Assembly: GCA_018400255.1 (NCBI GenBank)
Contig: JAGYMO010000037.1
Location: forward strand, 1 to 5,994
Origin: Deltaproteobacteria bacterium
Lineage (GTDB): Bacteria > Desulfobacterota > DSM-4660 > Desulfatiglandales > B25-G16
Length of the DNA: 5,994 bases
Direction: 5' to 3'
Shown here: positions 1 through 5,136 of the stretch, one piece after another
Position numbering within the stretch: position 1 is the stretch's first letter
Layout: each line of letters begins with the position of its first letter
Position numbers and translations under genes: made by a program
Notes under the pieces: model-generated
Seen by the model: only the letters and a program-made list of their open reading frames with translations
The model's database searches: none
Told to the model about the DNA's origin: nothing

Positions 1-296
1 CATAGGCAGGAAGGCAACCCTGAACCTTTGAACCTGTGAACGCTTACTAAAAGAAATTATTTGGCTTTTGTTAACCCTATATAATAAAGGCCACACAATC
101 ATAAGTCAAACAAATTAGATTCTGATCATAAAGATGGCCCGATACAAGTGGTCGCCTCAATTGCTGTATATGGGCGTCCTTAGACATTCCCCATTAAAGG
201 CAGGCTTAATCCAGAAACAAGTGATGCGCAATGTATAATACGATATGGCTAACCTGTTGACTTCCCGCATAAATCTCAGGTCTATGCAGGATTTTC
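1..296. other. Intergenic region without a convincing gene
   Basis: All three forward frames close within the first ~40 bases, so no upstream gene runs in from the left on the plus strand. The stretch holds an octamer tandem repeat (21-42), an imperfect inverted repeat (137-146 with 165-175) and a 34-codon ATG frame (134-238) that lacks a ribosome binding site. TATAAT-like hexamers occur at 80-85 and 234-239, but neither has a reasonable -35 partner. I see no tRNA, no terminator with a T tract and no recognisable protein remnant. Confidence 0.6.
21..42. repeat. Imperfect octamer tandem repeat (TGAACCTT/TGAACCTG/TGAACG)
   Basis: Two full 8-bp units differing at their last base (21-28 and 29-36) are followed by a partial third unit (37-42). 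The same 8-bp period appears in the unrelated repeat before pdxJ. This looks like a short intergenic repeat rather than coding sequence, since stops occur in every frame. Function unknown. Confidence 0.5.
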
Positions 297-325
297 TTGA
301 CAAAGAGAAAAAGAGTTAGTAAATT
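297..325 (+). promoter_or_regulatory. Sigma-70-type promoter for the EF-Tu domain-2-like gene
   Basis: A perfect TTGACA -35 hexamer (297-302) is followed after exactly 17 bp by TAAATT (320-325), which matches the TATAAT consensus at four of six positions. Transcription would start near 332, giving a leader of about 30 nt before the ATG at 363. The TTG of the -35 box is in frame with the gene, so a longest-frame gene caller would mistake it for the start codon. Promoter activity is inferred from the match alone. Confidence 0.6.
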
Positions 326-362
326 CTACCACAATAATTATTTTTGTTTATGGGGGTTTATT

Positions 363-620
363 ATGGCTGAAGAGGAAATTGGAGTAGTCGTTAAATTTTT
401 TTCAAAGCCAGGCGTGGCGGCTGTGGAAATAACTAATGGATCTATTAACGTAGGAGATACTCTACATTTTAAAGGCCACACAACCGACTTTAACGATGTG
501 ATAAAAAGCATGGAAATTGACAATAATTCTGTATCTGAGGCAAATTCTGGGGATATGATCGGTATTAAAGTTAAGGAAAGGGTGAGAGAGAAGGATACCG
601 TCTATAAGGTTTCGGATTAG
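363..620 (+). CDS. Stand-alone EF-Tu domain-2-like beta-barrel protein
   Basis: This 85-residue acidic protein resembles the second (beta-barrel) domain of translational GTPases such as EF-Tu and SelB. Seen in the sequence: an opening IGVVVKFF strand (6-13), VAAVEI (18-23), the turn INVGDTLHFKGHTTDF (28-43), a KSMEID strand (48-53), the GDMIGIKV segment (63-70) and VREKDTVYKV (74-83). The order and spacing match domain 2, but no GTP-binding domain is present. I chose ATG 363 over the in-frame TTG at 297 because the homologous sequence begins there, a GGGGG ribosome binding site (352-356) sits 6 nt upstream, and the TTG coincides with a -35 box. The gene has its own promoter and ends 12 bp from the stop of the convergent gene. 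Similar small proteins are usually annotated as translation elongation factor-like; their role is unknown. No membrane segment or signal peptide is visible. Confidence 0.85.
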   Translation: MAEEEIGVVVKFFSKPGVAAVEITNGSINVGDTLHFKGHTTDFNDVIKSMEIDNNSVSEANSGDMIGIKVKERVREKDTVYKVSD

Positions 621-632
621 ATAATCGCTTAT

Positions 633-1001
633 TTACTGCTGCTCATGTAATTCAACACCACATCTGATACAATACTTTGCCTTTATTTGCTTGAAACCAC
701 AATTAGGGCATACCATAAGATTGACCTTTGGTATAGCCTTTTTCTTATTTGACGGGTGTATGTCAGAGAATTCTCCTGTCTCCTGAATGTTAACAAGCCC
801 CCCAGCATCAATGATGACCTCGGCATATTTTCTTGCTTCCGGCAATGTTAAATTCTTTTTTATAACTATAGGAGCATTTTTAATATACTTATCTAAAGCT
901 GAGGAAGAGATACCTAACCGGGCCATATTTTTTTTAAAGTCAACTTCACTTGACATGAGGCCCAGAAAAATAGCCCTGTATTTCTTAATCCCTTCCCCCA
1001 A
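633..1001 (-). CDS. Small protein with C-terminal zinc ribbon, function unknown
   Basis: A 122-residue protein of two parts. Residues ~8-75 (from KYRAIFLG to GLVNIQE) form a compact alpha/beta domain with a VIKKNLTLPEARKYAEVIIDAGG segment (46-68). This resembles a domain I have seen in uncharacterised bacterial proteins in which a YR.VF start precedes a KK.L..A..Y...I..AG pattern. After a charged linker, residues 98-114 form a zinc ribbon with two CxxC knuckles nine residues apart (C98, C101, C111, C114). The start is TTG, with an AGG ribosome binding site five bases upstream (complement of 1007-1009). A later ATG (residue 16) would remove the first strand. The opposite-strand frame at 787-1089 has no recognisable features, so the minus strand is taken as coding. 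A TTGACA promoter overlapped by an inverted repeat lies just upstream. Metal binding is inferred from the cysteines; partner and function are unknown. Confidence 0.8.
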   Translation of the reverse strand: MGEGIKKYRAIFLGLMSSEVDFKKNMARLGISSSALDKYIKNAPIVIKKNLTLPEARKYAEVIIDAGGLVNIQETGEFSDIHPSNKKKAIPKVNLMVCPNCGFKQIKAKYCIRCGVELHEQQ

Positions 1002-1010
1002 AGATACCTG

Positions 1011-1052
1011 CCAGTTTAGAAAAATTTATCTTTCAAATATTTCTAAAACTGG
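1011..1052. promoter_or_regulatory. Inverted repeat overlapping the zinc-ribbon gene promoter
   Basis: CCAGTTTAGAAA (1011-1022) and TTTCTAAAACTGG (1040-1052) are reverse complements apart from one extra A in the second arm. They are separated by 17 bp. One arm covers the proposed -10 and the other lies directly upstream of the ribosome binding site. From the proposed start point only one arm would be transcribed, so a protein-binding operator is likelier than an mRNA hairpin. A longer transcript from further upstream could fold it. Regulator unknown. Confidence 0.45.
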
Positions 1053-1068
1053 ATTATTATTATGTCAA
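1040..1068 (-). promoter_or_regulatory. Promoter for the zinc-ribbon gene
   Basis: Reading the minus strand, TTGACA (complement of 1063-1068) is followed by a 17-bp spacer and TAGAAA (complement of 1040-1045), a four-of-six match to the -10 consensus. Transcription would start near 1033, about 30 nt ahead of the TTG start codon. The -10 lies inside the distal arm of the inverted repeat at 1011-1052. Confidence 0.5.
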
Positions 1069-1248
1069 GGAAAAAGCAGAAGCACGTGATTCTTTTTCTT
1101 ATCTATTACTATATAATTATAGTATGATCGTTAACATCTGAAGGCTCTATACTATTTTAAAAAATGTTTTTTCGTATTTTTGATACAACGCTCTATTGGC
1201 CATTTAGAGGATTTCTTAAACATACTATAAGAGGGAACTATATAAAAT
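1053..1248. promoter_or_regulatory. Divergent AT-rich control region before phoH
   Basis: No gene is visible here. A perfect 7-bp inverted repeat with a 4-bp spacer, TACTATA-TAAT-TATAGTA (1107-1124), encloses a TATAAT hexamer (1112-1117). Related copies occur at 1150-1156 (TACTATT) and 1223-1229 (TACTATA). Other -10-like hexamers are TATGAT (1123-1128) and TATACT (1148-1153), and a -35-like TTGATA lies at 1180-1185, but no pairing with correct spacing is strong. phoH must be transcribed from somewhere in here or from further upstream. I cannot choose the start point from sequence alone. Confidence 0.4.
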
Positions 1249-2229
1249 TTGACAGAAGCACAGAATAAAACGACTCAAAAAGACACTAAAAAGTTGAGAT
1301 TCCATAGCAATGATGTTGTCAGGACCCTATACGGTGAAAGGAATTGCAATTTAACGCTGATAGAGAAAAGGCTTGGCATAGCAATCAATATCAGGGGAAA
1401 TGACCTTATCATGCAGGGGAATATGCTGGAATTAGAAATGGCAGAAAATCTCTTGAATCAATTATATGGATTAATAAAGGATGGATACCCCGTTTATGAG
1501 AGAGATATAGATTATTCGATTAGAATTTTGGATGGAGATTATAACGCAAAACTGAAGCCAATTTTTTTGGACCGCGTTTATATTACGTCTAAAAGAAAAA
1601 TAATAACACCAAAGAGTGTTAATCAGAAGAACTATATTGACAGTATAAGAAACTACGACATTGTTTTTGGCATTGGCCCCGCAGGGACTGGAAAGACCTA
1701 TCTTGCTATGGCAATGGCCATATCGGCTTTAATGAAAAAAGAGGTAAGCCGGGTAGTTTTAACAAGGCCGGCGGTAGAGGCGGGTGAAAAATTGGGGTAC
1801 TTGCCCGGCGACCTTTATGAGAAGGTAAACCCTTATTTAAGGCCCCTGTACGATGCACTCCATGATATGATGGATTTTGAAAACGCCTCACAATTAATAC
1901 AAAGTGGAGTTCTTGAAGTTGCTCCACTTGCATTTATGAGGGGCAGGACCCTTAACGACTCATTTATAATATTGGATGAGGCACAAAATTCAACACTTGA
2001 GCAGATGAAAATGTTCCTGACACGGCTTGGTTTTGATTCCAAGACCGTAATAACAGGGGATGTCACCCAGACGGATCTCCCGGAGGGGAAATCCTCCGGC
2101 CTTATTCAGGCAAGGGAAATATTGGCACATATATCTGAAATAAAATTTGTTAATTTTACCAAGGAAGATGTGGTCAGACACCCTTTAGTTCAAAAAATTA
2201 TCGACGCATACGAAAGAATTGAGAAGTAA
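1249..2229 (+). CDS. phoH: PhoH family ATPase (YbeZ type)
   Basis: A cytoplasmic P-loop ATPase of 326 residues, the normal length for PhoH/YbeZ proteins. The N-terminal region (~16-75) carries the family NLTLIEKRLGI..NIRGND pattern (34-52), a KH-like RNA-binding segment. The ATPase core shows Walker A GPAGTGKT (143-150), the signature TRPAVEAGEKLGYLPGDLYEK (172-192), PLAFMRGRTL (226-235), Walker B FIILDEAQN (239-247), the ITGDVTQTDLP sensor segment (268-278) and the terminal RHPLVQKIIDAYE (310-322). The start is TTG: the frame closes at 1243-1245, and GAGGG at 1231-1235 is the likely ribosome binding site, although its 13-nt spacing is long. The family acts with YbeY in RNA and ribosome metabolism, and ybeY lies two genes downstream. 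The stop codon touches the pgpH start, indicating an operon with coupled translation. The older phosphate-starvation name does not establish phosphate control here, and I see no Pho box. Confidence 0.95.
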   Translation: MTEAQNKTTQKDTKKLRFHSNDVVRTLYGERNCNLTLIEKRLGIAINIRGNDLIMQGNMLELEMAENLLNQLYGLIKDGYPVYERDIDYSIRILDGDYNAKLKPIFLDRVYITSKRKIITPKSVNQKNYIDSIRNYDIVFGIGPAGTGKTYLAMAMAISALMKKEVSRVVLTRPAVEAGEKLGYLPGDLYEKVNPYLRPLYDALHDMMDFENASQLIQSGVLEVAPLAFMRGRTLNDSFIILDEAQNSTLEQMKMFLTRLGFDSKTVITGDVTQTDLPEGKSSGLIQAREILAHISEIKFVNFTKEDVVRHPLVQKIIDAYERIEK

Positions 2230-4674
2230 ATGCCTGATGAAAACGAAAAGCAGTCTAGAAAGAATATGAAGACCAAGAAGATAGAAAATGAAATAAAGGC
2301 GCCTTTGATGAGGTTAACTTCATGGCTGAAGTCAATTAATCATAAGACTCAGCTATGGATTTATTTGATTATTTTAAGCTGTTCCGTCACCTTTTTACTT
2401 TTTCCTAACATATTATTATCATTAAAAGAGGGGTATCATATTGGTGAGATAGCGCAGAAAGACATCAAGGCATCGCAGGAATTTTTAGTCGAGGATGAAG
2501 AATTAACCAAACAGAGGAAGGATGAGGCAGAAAAATCATCTCTATTTGTTTATGATTCCGATAACTCTAAGGCAGACATTAATCGAAGGATTAGAGACTC
2601 GTTTAATTTTGGAAGGCAAGCAATAGTACCTATAGTCTTTTCAGAAATGGAGCCGGCTTTACGCTCCGAAAAATTGGAAGAACTAAAAAAGAAGTATTTT
2701 GAGATCTTGGAATTCAGTGAAGACCCTGATTTATTCAGGCAGCTTACGAATGATAATTTCTCCCACCAAATGGAGGACAGCATAATAGTTGCCGTAAATT
2801 TAGTCTTAGGTAAGGGCATCGTAGGAAATAAAACAGTATTAATGAGCCAGAAGGGTAAGGGCATAATACTAAAAGACATATCCTCGCAGGAAGAAAAAAA
2901 GATTGAGGACGTTAGTCTTTTTTACAGCCTGGAGGACGCTCGCAAACAAGTCAGTTCAGTAATAGAACAGAACCTTAAAAATAATGGAAGGCCAGAGATC
3001 ATTGGGACGGCCGTGAAATTTGCCGAATTGTTTTTAAGACCTAACATAACATTCAATAAAAAGCAGACAGAGATAGAAAAAGAGAAGGCCAGGGAATCGG
3101 TCAACCCCATTTTTTTTAAGGTGAAAAAAGGTGAAATGATTGTAAGAGAGGGAGAGAGAATAACATCCACACATCTTTTAAAATTAAATACCGCAGCTAA
3201 ACTGAAGAAAAATCCTTTTATTCCCTTGATGGCCTTTAGCATGATGCTTATTTTTGGCATTTTATTAATTGTGAGCTATACTATTTTGCCTTCCAGGCCC
3301 GGAACATTAAAGACAGATACCAACAGCCTTATCTTTGTTAGCTCATTCCTTATGTTTATGTTTTTGATCATACTGTTTTACGATGTGATAGGGGAGGAGT
3401 TAAGCCATAGTTTTAATTTTCTGACAATTCAGGTCATCTTCTTTGCCTTACCCCTTCCTTTAGGCGCTATGTTAGTATCAATATTTCAAGGCATGTATGT
3501 TGCCGTCGCCTTCTCGTTTATACTATCCTTTCTCGCAACTATTGTTGCGGGAAGCCGTGTTGAGTTTTTTATCTACTTTCTGATGGGCTCGCTATTAGCC
3601 GCGAAGGGTGTTATACATTGCAGGGAAAGAATGACATTGATTAAAACCGGGGTAAGGGTTGGCCTTTTAAATATTGTAATAGCATTGGCCATTCAAGCCT
3701 TATTTGGGAAACTCTATTCTTTTTCAGCTATTATCTCTGTTATCATGAGCTTCTTGGGAGGAATCTTAAGCGGTGTTATAGCTACCGGCTTTTTGCCTTT
3801 GATTGAAATGGCCTTTGGGTTCACCACAGACATTAAGCTCCTTGAATTATCCAGCCTTGAACAACCAATATTAAAGAAATTAATGGTTGAAGCGCCTGGT
3901 ACTTATCATCATAGTGTTATTGTGAGTAACATGGTTGAGGCAACAGCTGAAAGCATAAAGGCAAATCCTCTTCTCGCAAAGGTAAGCGCCTACTACCATG
4001 ATATAGGGAAGACCAAGAAGCCGCTTTATTTCGTAGAGAATCAGGCAGGGGGAATAAATAGACATGAGAAATTAGCACCTTCCATGAGCAGCCTCATTCT
4101 AATCTCTCATGTAAAAGACGGCGTAGAGCTGGCAAAACAGAATAAACTTGGAAAGGAAATAATAGATATTATACAACAGCATCATGGTACAAGCTTGATT
4201 TCCTATTTTTATCAAAAGGCTCAGGGACAGATTGCAAATAAGGGGGAGAAGCACTCTCCTGTTATAGAAGAAAACTTTCGATACCCCGGCCCCAAGCCGC
4301 AGACCAAAGAGGCGGGCCTTGTTCTCTTGGCGGATTCGGTTGAGGCAGCATCCAAAACTTTAGTTGACCCAACGCCGGCAAGGATTCAGGGAATGGTACA
4401 AAAGATTATTAATAATATATTTTCAGATGGACAGTTAGATGAATGTGAGTTGACATTAAAAGATTTGCACTATATAGCTAAAAGCTTTACTAAAACCCTA
4501 AGTGGTATATTTCATAGCAGGATTGAATACCCGGAGTCGATAGCAAAGGGAGAGAAAGACAAGAAGAGAGAAAATGGAGATACAAATAACGTTACGACAC
4601 TCAGTGAAAAAAGTAGATCCCGAAAAAATAAGGATGAGGGTAATGAAAATCTTAGAAGACTCGGGATGCCATAA
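2230..4674 (+). CDS. pgpH: PgpH-like 7TM-HD membrane phosphohydrolase (probable cyclic di-AMP phosphodiesterase)
   Basis: An 814-residue membrane protein with the full PgpH architecture: a charged N-terminal tail, one membrane segment (~42-63), a large extracytoplasmic 7TMR-HDED-type domain (~65-328), a multi-pass block of about seven segments (~331-526), and a cytoplasmic HD domain (~550-765). Metal-binding residues are visible in TYHHS (H560, H561), YYHDIGK (H590, D591), the QHH pair (H651, H652) and LADSVEAASKT (D702). The conserved YPGPKPQTKEA (685-695) and GIFHSRIEYPE (759-769) segments are present. Studied PgpH proteins hydrolyse cyclic di-AMP; that activity here is inference. The ATG abuts the phoH stop, with GAGAAG (2221-2226) as ribosome binding site. 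After the conserved end (~769), a 45-residue charged, low-complexity tail continues and overlaps ybeY by 101 nt. The protein is longer than Bacillus and Listeria homologues mainly through its two tails. It ends with a TAATAA double stop. Confidence 0.93.
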   Translation: MPDENEKQSRKNMKTKKIENEIKAPLMRLTSWLKSINHKTQLWIYLIILSCSVTFLLFPNILLSLKEGYHIGEIAQKDIKASQEFLVEDEELTKQRKDEAEKSSLFVYDSDNSKADINRRIRDSFNFGRQAIVPIVFSEMEPALRSEKLEELKKKYFEILEFSEDPDLFRQLTNDNFSHQMEDSIIVAVNLVLGKGIVGNKTVLMSQKGKGIILKDISSQEEKKIEDVSLFYSLEDARKQVSSVIEQNLKNNGRPEIIGTAVKFAELFLRPNITFNKKQTEIEKEKARESVNPIFFKVKKGEMIVREGERITSTHLLKLNTAAKLKKNPFIPLMAFSMMLIFGILLIVSYTILPSRPGTLKTDTNSLIFVSSFLMFMFLIILFYDVIGEELSHSFNFLTIQVIFFALPLPLGAMLVSIFQGMYVAVAFSFILSFLATIVAGSRVEFFIYFLMGSLLAAKGVIHCRERMTLIKTGVRVGLLNIVIALAIQALFGKLYSFSAIISVIMSFLGGILSGVIATGFLPLIEMAFGFTTDIKLLELSSLEQPILKKLMVEAPGTYHHSVIVSNMVEATAESIKANPLLAKVSAYYHDIGKTKKPLYFVENQAGGINRHEKLAPSMSSLILISHVKDGVELAKQNKLGKEIIDIIQQHHGTSLISYFYQKAQGQIANKGEKHSPVIEENFRYPGPKPQTKEAGLVLLADSVEAASKTLVDPTPARIQGMVQKIINNIFSDGQLDECELTLKDLHYIAKSFTKTLSGIFHSRIEYPESIAKGEKDKKRENGDTNNVTTLSEKSRSRKNKDEGNENLRRLGMP

Positions 4675-5011
4675 TAAAGAGCTCAGTATCCTCTTCACGA
4701 ATGATGAACATATAGCCGAGTTAAACCGGCTTTTTTTAAAAAGGGATAGGCCTACGAATGTTCTTGCGTTTCCAATGGAGGGCGGACCTGAAAGTGGGCC
4801 CCAAACCCCCATGATAGGAGATATAGTTATATCTTTAGACGCTGCTGAAAGAGACGCGGAAGAAACCGGAGAAGACGTGGATCGGACAATAAATAGGCTT
4901 TTAATTCATGGTTTTTTACATCTTTTAGGCTATGATCACGAAAGGTCAGAGGCTGATGCCCGGAAAATGGAACGTGAAACAGAGAGATTGTTGGATCTTA
5001 TAGAATGTTAG
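4574..5011 (+). CDS. ybeY: Endoribonuclease YbeY (16S rRNA maturation and ribosome quality control)
   Basis: A 145-residue cytoplasmic metalloenzyme of normal family length. The zinc-binding signature HGFLHLLGYDH supplies H112, H116 and H122. Other family marks are the LSILFTNDEHIAELN segment (37-51), RPTNVLAFP (59-67) and GDIVIS (82-87). YbeY takes part in 16S rRNA 3'-end processing and removal of defective ribosomes, and works with PhoH/YbeZ, encoded two genes upstream. The start at 4574 lies 101 nt inside pgpH in another frame. It is supported because the family's MEIQI-type first strand and first helix (1-30) are encoded in the overlap; starting later, at M21, would delete them. GAGAG (4566-4570) is a closely spaced, mediocre ribosome binding site, so translation is probably coupled to pgpH. 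Residues 69-79 form a Gly/Pro-rich loop where the family varies. The gene ends in four consecutive in-frame stops (5009-5020). Confidence 0.95.
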   Translation: MEIQITLRHSVKKVDPEKIRMRVMKILEDSGCHNKELSILFTNDEHIAELNRLFLKRDRPTNVLAFPMEGGPESGPQTPMIGDIVISLDAAERDAEETGEDVDRTINRLLIHGFLHLLGYDHERSEADARKMERETERLLDLIEC

Positions 5012-5018
5012 TGATAAT
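4991..5018 (+). promoter_or_regulatory. Possible promoter for pdxJ inside the ybeY 3' end
   Basis: TTGGAT (4991-4996) and GATAAT (5013-5018) are separated by 16 bp and match the -35 and -10 consensus at three and five positions. Transcription would start near 5025, giving a leader of about 110 nt. An alternative is TATTAT (5088-5093) with the weak -35 CAGACT (5065-5070) at 17 bp. Either would let pdxJ be transcribed independently of the upstream operon. Confidence 0.25.
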
Positions 5019-5031
5019 GATTATTCGTATC
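5013..5031 (+). promoter_or_regulatory. Fur-box-like sequence upstream of pdxJ
   Basis: GATAATGATTATTCGTATC agrees with the classical 19-bp Escherichia coli Fur consensus GATAATGATAATCATTATC at 15 positions, with mismatches at positions 10, 13, 14 and 15. It overlaps the -10 of the possible promoter at 4991-5018. AT-rich sequence and the tandem stop codons (TGATAATGA) account for part of the match, so chance is a serious alternative. The host's Fur motif is not known from this window. Confidence 0.25.
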
Positions 5032-5037
5032 TATTCA

Positions 5038-5064
5038 GCCACTAAGACGCGAAGACGCGAAGAA
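5038..5064. repeat. Octamer tandem repeat (AAGACGCG) before pdxJ
   Basis: Two exact copies of AAGACGCG (5044-5051 and 5052-5059) are followed by a partial AAGA, and preceded by GCCACT (5038-5043). The unit is GC-richer than its surroundings. It resembles a CACTAAGACACGAAG-like dispersed intergenic repeat that I recall from several environmental bacterial genomes; that resemblance is from memory, not a search. It lies in the ybeY-pdxJ spacer and does not disturb either gene. Confidence 0.55.
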
Positions 5065-5136
5065 CAGACTGATATTACTACAACAATTATTATACGGAAA
5101 TACCCACTAAATTTTAATGCGTAACAGGAGTAAGCC

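Noticed and set aside
297..362. 22-residue N-terminal extension of the EF-Tu-like protein
   Set aside because: It is unlike the family, overlaps the core promoter, and lacks a ribosome binding site before the TTG.
601..640. Bidirectional terminator between the convergent genes
   Set aside because: The 12-bp gap and its flanks contain no stem with a T tract on either strand.
1083..1088. CACGTG palindrome
   Set aside because: A lone 6-bp palindrome is expected by chance and has no bacterial context here.
787..1089. Plus-strand frame of 100 residues opposite the zinc-ribbon gene
   Set aside because: It has no recognisable domain and no good ribosome binding site, and it lies antisense to a frame with a clear CxxC-x9-CxxC ribbon and its own promoter.
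1706..2181. Three minus-strand frames inside phoH
   Set aside because: They are mutually overlapping shadows of a gene with complete PhoH motifs, and none shows a domain.
2550..3260. Two minus-strand frames inside pgpH
   Set aside because: They are antisense to the extracytoplasmic domain of PgpH; their hydrophobic, Ser-rich make-up follows from the opposite coding strand.
4498..4812. Minus-strand frame across the pgpH-ybeY overlap
   Set aside because: There is no family resemblance, and both plus-strand frames in this stretch are supported by the operon layout.
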